23,265 nucleotides of DNA from Patescibacteria group bacterium. Its GTDB lineage: Bacteria > Patescibacteriota > Patescibacteriia > Patescibacteriales > VMTK01. The notes below the pieces were generated by a model. That model saw nothing but the letters and a program-made list of their open reading frames with translations, searched no databases and was not told where the DNA came from. How positions within the stretch are numbered: the stretch's first letter is position 1; each line of letters opens with the position of its first letter. The translations under genes and the position numbers were made by a program. The stretch spans positions 1 to 23,265 of the forward strand of contig JAHIME010000054.1 in the NCBI GenBank assembly GCA_018896595.1. The letters are read 5' to 3'. Below, in pieces: positions 1 through 7,004 of the stretch.

Positions 1-1530
1 AAATTATATCGAGCGTTTGAAATACTGCCCGGTTCTTTGTCATGGGCGACCCTGCTGATTTTGCTGGTTATGTCTTATTTCAAGCCGGTTTGGGTGGCGT
101 ATTTTATTATCGCCTTTGATGTTTATTGGCTGCTGCTGGTTGTGTATTTAGGCCTGCATTTGTTAAGCGCTTATAGGAAATTGCGGCAAAACATTAAAAT
201 AAACTGGGAGGAGAAATGCAAAGCGCTTGCCCTTAACAATGATTTAGCGCAAAAAAAAATAGATAAAAATTGTTTATATAATAAGGGAGTGAGCTGGGAA
301 GATGTGGTACATTTAATAATTTTGCCGACTTATAATGAAAGCGCTGATGTAATCAGGCCGACTTTTCAAGCGCTGATTGAAGATGGCTTTCCTGCAAATA
401 AAATGATAGTGGTTTTAGCCATTGAAGAAAGGGAGGGGCAAAAAGCGATAGATAAAGCTGAAATAATTAAAGCCGAATTTGCCGGCAGATTCAGAAATTT
501 TTTAGTTACCGTCCATCCTGATGATATCGCAGGTGAATTAAAAGGCAAGGGGGCCAATCAAGCCTGGGCGGCCCGCGAAGTTAAGGGAAAAATAATTGAC
601 GCCCAAGGCCTGGATTATGATAAAATATTAGTAAGCGTTTTTGACATTGACACAGTGGTGCGGCCGGGTTATTTTTTCTGCCTGACTTATAAATTTTTAA
701 CAGTTAAAGATCCTTACAGAGCCAGCTACCAGCCGGTGCCGGTTTACCATAATAACATTTGGCAAGCGCCGTTTTTCGCGCGAGTGGCGGCTTCGTCAAA
801 TACATTCTGGCAGATGATGCAGCAGATCAGGCAGGAGAAATTGGCGACTTATTCTTCGCATTCAATGACGTGGCGCGCCCTGAACGATGCCGGCTTTTGG
901 TCAACCAATATGGTAAGCGAGGACTCCCGGATTTTTTGGCATTGTTTTTGTTATTACAAAGGCGATTACCGCGTTGAGCCGCTCCACTTTCCGGTTTCCA
1001 TGGATGTTACCATGGATGAAACGGCTTGGCAGACGGCCAATAATTTATACAAGCAGCAGAGGCGCTGGGGCTGGGGGGTGGAGAATTTGCCTTATTTGCT
1101 GTTCAACGGCGTTAAAAAATGGCGGGAAATGCCCAAGGGAAAATTAATCAGCCGCGTTTTAGTCCAGTTTTACGGTTTTCATTCTTGGGCGACCAACGCC
1201 TTGATAATCGGCGTAATCGGCTGGATGCCGATGATTTTAGGCGGCGACAGATTCAATGCTACGGTTTTATCCGCTAATTTGCCTTATGTGACAAGAGTGC
1301 TTATGACTTTTGCCATGATTGGCATGGTCATATCAGCCGTTGTTTCAACTTTGCTTTTGCCCAAAAGGCCGGCCCGATACGGATTTTTTAAAAGCGTTAA
1401 AATGGTTTTGCAGTGGCTGTTTTTACCCATTACCATTGTAATTTTCGGCGCTGTTCCCGGGCTTGACGCGCAGACGCGGCTGCTATTGGGAAAATATATG
1501 GGCTTTTTCGTAACGCCGAAGAAACGGTAG
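1..1530 (+). CDS. Family 2 glycosyltransferase, membrane-bound (5' end outside the window)
   Basis: The reading frame is open from base 1, so the first possible start in the window (TTG at 37) is probably not the real one and the gene begins to the left. Counting from that TTG, two membrane helices fill about residues 5-45. The catalytic domain follows, with LPTYNE near 96, the metal-binding D203-I-D205, the general-base region S-E-D near 294-296 and Q340-Q-R-R-W344. This D,D,D,Q(Q/R)xRW set is that of processive-type GT2 enzymes such as cellulose and hyaluronan synthases. Three or four hydrophobic segments end the protein. It should polymerise or transfer a sugar from a nucleotide donor on the cytoplasmic face of the membrane. 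Product and acceptor cannot be told. Family call is strong, substrate unknown. Confidence 0.88.
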   Translation, partial: KLYRAFEILPGSLSWATLLILLVMSYFKPVWVAYFIIAFDVYWLLLVVYLGLHLLSAYRKLRQNIKINWEEKCKALALNNDLAQKKIDKNCLYNKGVSWEDVVHLIILPTYNESADVIRPTFQALIEDGFPANKMIVVLAIEEREGQKAIDKAEIIKAEFAGRFRNFLVTVHPDDIAGELKGKGANQAWAAREVKGKIIDAQGLDYDKILVSVFDIDTVVRPGYFFCLTYKFLTVKDPYRASYQPVPVYHNNIWQAPFFARVAASSNTFWQMMQQIRQEKLATYSSHSMTWRALNDAGFWSTNMVSEDSRIFWHCFCYYKGDYRVEPLHFPVSMDVTMDETAWQTANNLYKQQRRWGWGVENLPYLLFNGVKKWREMPKGKLISRVLVQFYGFHSWATNALIIGVIGWMPMILGGDRFNATVLSANLPYVTRVLMTFAMIGMVISAVVSTLLLPKRPARYGFFKSVKMVLQWLFLPITIVIFGAVPGLDAQTRLLLGKYMGFFVTPKKR

Positions 1531-1570
1531 TATTTGGTATAAAGTATTTAGTATAAAGCGGTTTGGGGAG

Positions 1571-1585
1571 AGCGGTCGGACCGCT
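1571..1585. repeat. Perfect 15-bp palindrome between glycosyltransferase and ATPase genes
   Basis: AGCGGTC-G-GACCGCT has two 7-base arms around one base. It lies 40 bp after the glycosyltransferase stop and 17 bp before the -35 box of the next promoter. No T-run follows, so it is a poor intrinsic terminator. It could be an operator or just part of a folded 3' end. Confidence 0.45.
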
Positions 1586-1601
1586 TATAAGAGCAGGGTG
1601 G

Positions 1602-1630
1602 TTGACAAGATACTTAATCTGTGTTAAGAT
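1602..1630 (+). promoter_or_regulatory. Sigma-70-type promoter upstream of the ATPase gene
   Basis: TTGACA (1602-1607), 17 bases, then TAAGAT (1625-1630): a perfect -35 box and a near-perfect -10 box at ideal spacing. The predicted start near 1637 would give a leader of about 140 nt containing the GC-rich CCCGCCCGCCAT at 1680. Confidence 0.65.
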
Positions 1631-1741
1631 TTTTTATTAAATATTTTTTTCAAAAAGAAATAAGTAAATTAGTTACATACCCGCCCGCCATTATGATTAT
1701 GCATTAGTTTTGCAGAAGGCGTGTTTTTTATTTTGGTTTTT

Positions 1742-1771
1742 TTGGGTTTTTTAGTTATTTCGTGTTATAAT
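1742..1771 (+). promoter_or_regulatory. Second, ATG-proximal promoter of the ATPase gene
   Basis: TTGGGT (1742-1747) and a perfect TATAAT (1766-1771) are 18 bases apart. Initiation 7 bases after the -10 box would be at about 1778, only three bases before the ATG at 1781, giving a nearly leaderless message. This supports 1781 as the start rather than the GTG at 1721. Confidence 0.5.
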
Positions 1772-1780
1772 AAAAAAAGT

Positions 1781-4447
1781 ATGTCTCATTTCCACAGTTT
1801 AAAAATCGCGTCCTGTTTCCGCGAGCTGAAAAGTTCCGAGCGCGGTTTAACACAAGCGGAGGCGGAAAAGCGGCTTAAAAAATACGGGCTTAATAAATTG
1901 GACGGCGAAAAGCCTTTAGGCGGATTTATTATTTTAATCAGCCAGTTTAAAAGCCCCTTGATTTATATTTTGTTGATTGCCGGCTTAATTTCCCTGATTT
2001 TAAAGGACTATACCGACGCAGGCGTAATTTTTGCCGCGGTCGCGCTTAACACCGTTATCGGTTTTTTTCAGGAAAATAAAGCTAATCAAGCGTTAAGCAA
2101 GCTAAAGCAGATGGTTGAGCATAAAGCATTAGTTTTGCGCGGCAAAAGAGAAGCCGAAATTGACAGCAGCCGCATTGTTGCCGGCGATATTATAATAATA
2201 CAAGCGGGCAACCGCGTTTCGGCCGACGCCCGCTTGATTGAAGCGGCGAATCTGCAGGTTAACGAGTCGGCCCTAACCGGAGAATCAATTCCTTCGGAGA
2301 AAAATACGGAACCGGTTGCTCAAGGCGCCGCTTTGGCCGACCGCGAAAATATGGTTTACGCGGGCACAGTGGCGGTAACGGGGTCGGGCAGAGCGATAGT
2401 CTGCGCCATCGGCAAAAACACCGAAATCGGCGAGATTGCCGAATTGGTCAAGGCGACAGAAGAAGAAAAAACGCCGCTGCAGCTAAAGCTGATGAAATTT
2501 TCCCGCCTGTTAAGCATAGCTTTGGCGTTGATTTCTTTGATTATTTTTATAATCGGCATTGCGCAGGGCAGGGGGGTCCATGAAATGTTTATCACCGCCG
2601 TGGCTTTAGCGGTAGCATCCATTCCCGAGGGGCTGGTGGTCGCGGTAACGGTAATATTAGTTCTGGGCATGCAGAGGATTTTAAAACAAAAAGCCCTTAC
2701 AAGAAAGTTGGTGGCGGCGGAAACGCTCGGTTCAATCACGGTAATTTGCGCCGATAAAACAGGAACATTAACGGAAGGCAATATGCATGTCGCCCATATC
2801 GTAATCGGCGAAAAAGAATTTGAATTGAATAATTTGGGTTCAGGACAGGATCCGGAAGAGGCAAAAGCGGTAAGCTTGGCTCTGCGGACCGCTATGATGT
2901 GCAATGACGCGATTATAGAAAATCCGAATGATGAATTGGCCGGCTGGCGGATAATCGGCGCTCCCACCGAGGCGGCTTTGCTTTCCGCCGCTGTTCAATC
3001 CGGGTTAAACAGGGAGGAATTGTTAAAAATTGAACCGAAAATAGACGAATTGCCTTTTGACAGCGAAAAAAAATATATGATAACTTTGCGCAAGAGAAAA
3101 GATAATGAACATGTTCTTTATGAAAAAGGCGCGCCGGAAAAACTTTTGGATAAATCAACGGATTTTTACCATAAAGGAAAAATACGAAAAATAACCAAGG
3201 AGGAGAGAGAAAAATTAAACAAAACTTATGAAAAATTAACCGGCAAAGGCCTGCGGGTTATCGGGGTGGCCGCGCGCGAAATTAAAAACCTGCAATGGGA
3301 AATCGGCTATGATTTGGCGCGGATTGACAATAATTTAACTTTTATCGGTTTTATTTGCTTAAAAGATCCGGTTAGGCCGGAAGCGAAAGAAACTATCGCG
3401 ATTTGCCGCCAAGCCGGAATAAGGCCGATTATCATCACGGGCGACCATCGGCTTACGGCTCGAGCGGTCGCGAAAGAAGTTGGCTTGGATGTTGAGGCGA
3501 AAAACATTATCACTGGCGAAGAATTAGATAAAACATCCGATGAAAAATTGAAAGATATAGTTAAAAAAATTGACATATACGCCCGCGTCAGTCCGCGCCA
3601 TAAACTGCGCATCGTTGACGCATTGCAGGAAGCCGGCGAAGTCGTTGCCATGACCGGCGACGGAATTAATGACGCCCCGGCTTTAAAGTCGGCCGATATC
3701 GGCATTTCCCTGGGCACGGGCACGGATATCGCCAAAGAAACATCCGACATAGTTTTATTAGACAATAATTTCAAGACGATTGTGGAAGCGGTAAAACAGG
3801 GCAGAATAACTTTTTCAAATATTCGCAAAGTTATAACATATTTAATTTCCGACAGTTTTTCCGAAATGGTTTTGATTATCGGTTCCATAATGCTGGGCGC
3901 GCCTTTGGCGATTTTGCCGGTTCAAATTCTCTGGATTAATATTGTCAACGACGGCCTGCCGCATTTTTCTTTAGCTTTTGAAAAAGGCGAAAAGGATATA
4001 ATGAATGACAAGCCGATAAAAAAAGAAGAGCCTATTATGAACAAGGAAATGAAAATGATTATCTTCGGCGCCGGCATAGCCAGGGACTTGCTTATTTTGG
4101 GCGTGTTTATTTGGCTTTACCGGCAAGGCGCGGAGATCGCTTATCTTAGGACGATTTTCTTTGCCGTGCTAGGCGTTAAATCTTTAATGTCCGTTTTCAG
4201 CTTGCGGAGCTTGCGCCAGCCGATTTGGAGAATTAATCCGTTTTCCAATTTGTATTTAGTCGCGGCCGCGCTAATCAGTTTTGTTTTGCTTTTAGCCGGA
4301 ATTTATTGGCCGCCCTTGCAGAGCGTTTTATCAACAGTTGATTTAAGGGGATCGGAAATTTGGTTTCTGATTATTTCTGTCGGATTAATAGGTGTGATTA
4401 TGATTGAAGCGGTGAAATATAAATTTATTTCGCGTAAATATGTTTAG
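1781..4447 (+). CDS. Cation-transporting P-type ATPase (P2, calcium-pump-like)
   Basis: This 888-residue ion pump is start-to-stop complete. The family's N-terminal domain (SSERGLTQAEAEKRL) begins directly after ATG 1781. A GTG at 1721 would add 20 hydrophobic residues that the family does not have. Visible motifs are T166-G-E-S of the actuator domain, P282-E-G-L in helix 4, the phosphorylated Asp325 in DKTGT, KGAPE for nucleotide binding and T625-G-D-G-I-N-D of the hinge. Helix 6 reads WINIVNDGLP, close to the calcium-pump WVNLVTDGLP. Helix 5 reads YLISDSFSE, where the sarcoplasmic pump has YLISSNVGE, so one site-I Asn is Ser; in helix 6 Thr becomes Asn. Site-II residues (Glu283 and the helix-6 Asn and Asp) are kept. 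One-site calcium transport is plausible, but the ion is not proven. The stop overlaps the next ATG by 8 bases. Confidence 0.92.
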   Translation: MSHFHSLKIASCFRELKSSERGLTQAEAEKRLKKYGLNKLDGEKPLGGFIILISQFKSPLIYILLIAGLISLILKDYTDAGVIFAAVALNTVIGFFQENKANQALSKLKQMVEHKALVLRGKREAEIDSSRIVAGDIIIIQAGNRVSADARLIEAANLQVNESALTGESIPSEKNTEPVAQGAALADRENMVYAGTVAVTGSGRAIVCAIGKNTEIGEIAELVKATEEEKTPLQLKLMKFSRLLSIALALISLIIFIIGIAQGRGVHEMFITAVALAVASIPEGLVVAVTVILVLGMQRILKQKALTRKLVAAETLGSITVICADKTGTLTEGNMHVAHIVIGEKEFELNNLGSGQDPEEAKAVSLALRTAMMCNDAIIENPNDELAGWRIIGAPTEAALLSAAVQSGLNREELLKIEPKIDELPFDSEKKYMITLRKRKDNEHVLYEKGAPEKLLDKSTDFYHKGKIRKITKEEREKLNKTYEKLTGKGLRVIGVAAREIKNLQWEIGYDLARIDNNLTFIGFICLKDPVRPEAKETIAICRQAGIRPIIITGDHRLTARAVAKEVGLDVEAKNIITGEELDKTSDEKLKDIVKKIDIYARVSPRHKLRIVDALQEAGEVVAMTGDGINDAPALKSADIGISLGTGTDIAKETSDIVLLDNNFKTIVEAVKQGRITFSNIRKVITYLISDSFSEMVLIIGSIMLGAPLAILPVQILWINIVNDGLPHFSLAFEKGEKDIMNDKPIKKEEPIMNKEMKMIIFGAGIARDLLILGVFIWLYRQGAEIAYLRTIFFAVLGVKSLMSVFSLRSLRQPIWRINPFSNLYLVAAALISFVLLLAGIYWPPLQSVLSTVDLRGSEIWFLIISVGLIGVIMIEAVKYKFISRKYV

Positions 4448-4880
4448 AAAAGATAAAAAAAATTTATTAACCCGGTTTTTATTAAACAAAAAAACCCTGG
4501 CTTTGGTCGGCTTGGCTGTGATTGTTTTAATAAGTTTTCCATTGGCCAAAAACATCAGCCAGCGCTACAAAATAAGCCAAGAGATTAAAGAATTAGAAGC
4601 GGAAATCAACAATCTGGAAAATCAAAATACCAATTTAAAAGAATTTATGAATTATTTGGAATCGGACCAATTCGTGGAAGAGCGGGCCCGCCTTAATTTG
4701 GGGCTTAAAAAAGAAGGAGAGGAGGTTGCCGTAATAAGCGGCGAACCTTTGGAAAATAACGGGAATAAAGAAGAAGGCGCGGCAACCGGCATATTCGGCA
4801 TAGAAAAAGAAGAGCCGGCCAAGCCGATCGGCAATCCGCGAAAGTGGTGGAGATATTTTTTTAATTATAGCCCTTTTTAA
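4440..4880 (+). CDS. Septum formation initiator (DivIC/FtsL-like) protein
   Basis: This is a 146-residue bitopic membrane protein. It has a basic N-terminus, one helix at about residues 19-36 (TLALVGLAVIVLISF), a coiled coil at about 42-72 (KELEAEINNLENQNTNLKEF) and then the DivIC-type segment YLESDQFVEERARLNLGLKKEGE. The family links FtsB-like division proteins to the septum. A low-complexity Glu/Gly linker leads to a C-terminal NPRKWWRYFF tail, which I recognise as common at the end of such proteins in Patescibacteria. Its ATG overlaps the ATPase stop by 8 bases and no Shine-Dalgarno site is seen, so translational coupling is likely. The 3' end, from about 4750 on, is repeated at 5673-5795 beyond the rhuM remnant. 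Confidence 0.8.
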   Translation: MFRKDKKNLLTRFLLNKKTLALVGLAVIVLISFPLAKNISQRYKISQEIKELEAEINNLENQNTNLKEFMNYLESDQFVEERARLNLGLKKEGEEVAVISGEPLENNGNKEEGAATGIFGIEKEEPAKPIGNPRKWWRYFFNYSPF

Positions 4881-4915
4881 AATTGGCTGATTGCTATTTT
4901 TATTTTTTTGAAATT

Positions 4916-4924
4916 TGCTATAAT
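4916..4924 (+). promoter_or_regulatory. Extended -10 promoter before the rhuM remnant
   Basis: TG-C-TATAAT, with the hexamer at 4919-4924. No good -35 box is visible. It would give a leader of about 140 nt that contains the whole 97-bp inverted-repeat element. Confidence 0.45.
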
Positions 4925-4963
4925 ATAATTAAGATTAAAAGCTATAAATCAGAAATTAAGAGC

Positions 4964-5060
4964 GTTGAATAATCGTTTTAGGCAAATCGCGATTTGATTA
5001 AATTAACTTATTTTCGCCAATTAATTTTTTACTTAAGCCAAAAAACGCCAATTATTCAAC
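4964..5060. repeat. 97-bp inverted-repeat (MITE-like or hairpin) element
   Basis: The ends are perfect 10-base inverted repeats: GTTGAATAAT at 4964-4973 and ATTATTCAAC at 5051-5060. Pairing continues inward as CGTTTT with AAAACG and GGC with GCC, with small bulges. The middle holds the perfect palindrome AAATCGCGATTT and AT-rich arms. It ends 9 bases before the rhuM start. It could be a miniature inverted-repeat element or a folded leader. Confidence 0.55.
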
Positions 5061-5069
5061 AGTCTAATT

Positions 5070-5664
5070 ATGAAAAAAGACAGCCAAAAATCGCAAATTA
5101 TTATTTATCAAACCGAAGATGGACAGACAAAAGTTGAAGTCCGTTTTGAAAATGAAACAGTTTGGCTTACGCAAAATGCGCTGGCGGAGCTTTTTCAAAC
5201 GACTAAGCAGAATATAGGCCAACATATAAAAAATATCACGGAAGAAGGAGAGTTATCAGGAAATTCAACTGTAAAGAAATTCTTTACAGTTCAAAAAGAA
5301 GGCAATCGGGAAATAAAAAGAGAAATAGAATTTTACAATCTTGATATGATTATATCCGTTGGTTATCGCGTTAAAAGCTCTATCGCCACAGCTTTTCGCC
5401 AGTGGGCAACCTCGCGGTTGCGCGAATATATCGTGAAGGGTTTCGTGATGGACGATGAACGGCTGAAAAATCCCGATCTGCCGTTTGATTATTTTGAAAG
5501 ACGCAGGCAAGGTTTCGCATGAACTGGCAAAAGAATTAGCGGAAAAAGAATATGATAAATATCACAAAAATAATTTAAAAGCTCCAAGCAAAGCAGACAA
5601 GGATTTTGAGGCATTCGCGAATAAAGCGGCGAAACTTGTTAGCAATGGCAAAAGAAAAAATTAA
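5070..5664 (+). pseudogene. rhuM (virulence RhuM family) remnant, internally deleted and frameshifted
   Basis: The first part reads as a good RhuM N-terminus: IIYQTEDGQTKVEVRFENET, WLTQNALAELF, FYNLDMIISVGYRV, FRQWAT, LKNPDLPFDYFE, to about residue 146. The frame then runs into RRRQGFA and a TGA at 5520-5522. In another frame the same bases resume the RhuM C-terminus as ILKDAGKVSHELAKELAEKE, ending at TAA 5662-5664. From memory of the family (roughly 330-345 residues), about 140 central residues are missing. RhuM proteins are phage-like accessory proteins of unclear biochemical role, often seen beside restriction or toxin genes. The pieces could not make a normal protein. Confidence 0.75.
5267..5291. 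repeat. Perfect 25-bp palindrome inside the rhuM remnant
   Basis: AACTGTAAAGAA, one A, then TTCTTTACAGTT: two exact 12-base arms. It encodes part of STVKKFFTVQ. A 25-bp exact palindrome inside coding sequence is more than the codons require. Confidence 0.6.
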
Positions 5665-5666
5665 AG

Positions 5667-5795
5667 GCTTCGGAAAATCAAAATAACGGAAACAAAGAAG
5701 AAGGCGCGGCAACCGGCATATTCGGCATAGAAAAAGAAGAGCCGGATGAGCCGGCCGGCAATCCGCGAAAATGGTTGGAATATTTTTTTAGATAG
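5667..5795 (+). pseudogene. Second copy of the DivIC-like gene's 3' end
   Basis: From GCT at 5667 this reads ASENQNNGNKEEGAATGIFG, then IEKEEP, and closes with GNPRKWLEYFFR before TAG 5793-5795. It is a near-repeat of the last 42 or so codons of the intact gene at 4440-4880, with more than 40 consecutive identical bases. Here the final motif is KWLEYFF instead of KWWRYFF. It has no start and no helix or coiled coil, so it is a tail fragment. It begins three bases after the rhuM stop. Confidence 0.75.
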
Positions 5796-5830
5796 ATACG
5801 AATACAATAGCTTGATTGATTTTATGGGGT

Positions 5831-5850
5831 TGGTATACTGAAAGTATAAA
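5831..5850 (+). promoter_or_regulatory. Promoter of the membrane-anchored protein gene at 5861
   Basis: TG-G-TATACT, an extended -10 with its hexamer at 5834-5839, would start a message with a leader of about 15 nt. A second box, TATAAA at 5845-5850, would start it about 4 bases from the ATG. Confidence 0.5.
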
Positions 5851-5860
5851 TTTTTAAAAA

Positions 5861-6457
5861 ATGTCTAAAACTGAAATCATACTATCAATTGCGACTGTTT
5901 TAGGAGGGATTTCAGCCCTTGTCTATTTTATTGAGAAGTGGCGGATTCGAGCGCAGATTAAACAAGAGGTTCTTACGCAACGCAAGTCGCTATCTGAAAT
6001 ACCATCTCTCTTCAAAGATGCCGTTGGTTTAGAAGAAGAGATCGTCGGATTGTTTTTTGCGGTTGCGCACCAGTGGCACAATGCTGGAAAAATTGTATGC
6101 GATGAAAAATCCTCAAATGGAAAAGCATGGCTAAGCGACTTTTCCAACCGAGGAGGACATGTTGTTTACGGGCCATATACTTTATTAAAGCAAGCCGGCA
6201 TGTATAAAGGTTGGTTTCGAATAAGGTTTTGCGCTGACGAGAAAGAGCCCATGGCGGAAGTTGTTCGTCTTGAAGTGATACACGGAGGGATGCACGATAC
6301 ACTTCTCTTGCGCGTTGCAGAAAATAATGACGGTCTATATCACTTTTATGCTATTCCATTTTCATATAAAACCGCAGAACGAGTTGAATTACGGGTTGAG
6401 AAGCTCTGTAAAGCTCAGATTTGGGTTGACTTTACAGGGATTTCTGTATCGCGATAG
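5861..6457 (+). CDS. Hypothetical membrane-anchored protein with a beta-sandwich-like domain
   Basis: I do not recognise a named family. One helix lies at about residues 5-24 (IILSIATVLGGISALVYFIE), followed by a basic stretch and a short helical region to about 70. Residues 85-198 alternate hydrophobic and polar residues as in a beta-sandwich: GGHVVYGPYTLLKQAG, WFRIRF, VVRLEVIHGG, LLLRVAE, YHFYAIPF, ERVELRVE and IWVDFTGISV. That order resembles carbohydrate-binding or galactose-binding-like modules (inference). It is complete, with TAG at 6455-6457, and sits alone between two promoters. No Shine-Dalgarno site is seen. Confidence 0.6.
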   Translation: MSKTEIILSIATVLGGISALVYFIEKWRIRAQIKQEVLTQRKSLSEIPSLFKDAVGLEEEIVGLFFAVAHQWHNAGKIVCDEKSSNGKAWLSDFSNRGGHVVYGPYTLLKQAGMYKGWFRIRFCADEKEPMAEVVRLEVIHGGMHDTLLLRVAENNDGLYHFYAIPFSYKTAERVELRVEKLCKAQIWVDFTGISVSR

Positions 6458-6474
6458 AGTTTTTTGTATCAAAA

Positions 6475-6519
6475 AATAGTGAGTAGCGTGATGGAGTAAA
6501 TTTTGATATAATAAATTTT
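6475..6519 (+). promoter_or_regulatory. Leaderless promoter module, copy A
   Basis: Forty-five bases run from AATAGTGAGTAGC to the base before ATG 6520. They hold TG-A-TATAAT with the hexamer at 6507-6512, so transcription should start at about 6519-6520, on the ATG itself. The same module precedes the gene at 7005. Confidence 0.6.
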
Positions 6520-6888
6520 ATGGAGACCAAAGAAAAAATTGATATTCTTTTAAAAGAATACGACATGTTGAGGATAGAAGCGCGGGATAGGATGCGTGGA
6601 CGTCTTGCTATCGTTGGATATTTTACTGTGCTTGCCGCATTTTTTGAAGTACAAACACAGCTTTCTTTGTTCTGGGTCTTTTTCTTTACTTGTATTACAC
6701 TTGGCAGCGTTTGGTTCTATTTTTGGATTTTACTAAAACGTGTCTCTGCGCATCTCATGAAATTAGAGAAACGCATCAATAGTTTAGCTGGTGAGGAATT
6801 ATTAACTTGGGAACAGAAAGTTTCTTACCGCAGAACGTTTCTACTGAGTAGAGTTTTAGATAAGTTTAGATTTAATTGCAGAAATTAA
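6520..6888 (+). CDS. Small two-helix membrane protein, unknown function
   Basis: This 122-residue protein has a charged helical N-terminus (KIDILLKEYDMLRIEARDRM), two membrane helices at about residues 29-45 and 50-72 (ending FYFWILLKRV) and a charged C-terminal helix. No catalytic motif is visible. The start is supported by the -10 box that places the transcript start on the ATG. Its neighbours on both sides are membrane-bound or exported proteins. Function unknown. Confidence 0.55.
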   Translation: METKEKIDILLKEYDMLRIEARDRMRGRLAIVGYFTVLAAFFEVQTQLSLFWVFFFTCITLGSVWFYFWILLKRVSAHLMKLEKRINSLAGEELLTWEQKVSYRRTFLLSRVLDKFRFNCRN

Positions 6889-6960
6889 ATCGGGGATGTA
6901 AAAATACTTTTTGTTGTTGTGTAATAGTTTTAACATCCTCCACGATTTGACCCGTTCAGA

Positions 6961-7004
6961 AATAGTGAGTAGCAGGGTTGGGTAAAATTTGATAAAATAA
7001 ATTT
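6961..7004 (+). promoter_or_regulatory. Leaderless promoter module, copy B
   Basis: It shares the first 13 bases (AATAGTGAGTAGC), the GTAAA block and the TTGATA-to-AAATTT block with copy A at 6475-6519. The box TG-A-TAAAAT lies at 6993-6998, which puts initiation on ATG 7005. The rest of the 116-bp gap from 6889 holds nothing else that I can identify. Confidence 0.6.

Noticed and set aside
1721..1780. GTG start giving the ATPase a 20-residue hydrophobic extension
   Set aside because: The family's N-terminal domain begins at ATG 1781, and a TATAAT box lies inside the supposed extension.
2356..3888. Long antisense frames (203 and 193 codons) under the ATPase gene
   Set aside because: They are shadows of a well conserved gene on the other strand, with no promoter and no recognised domain.
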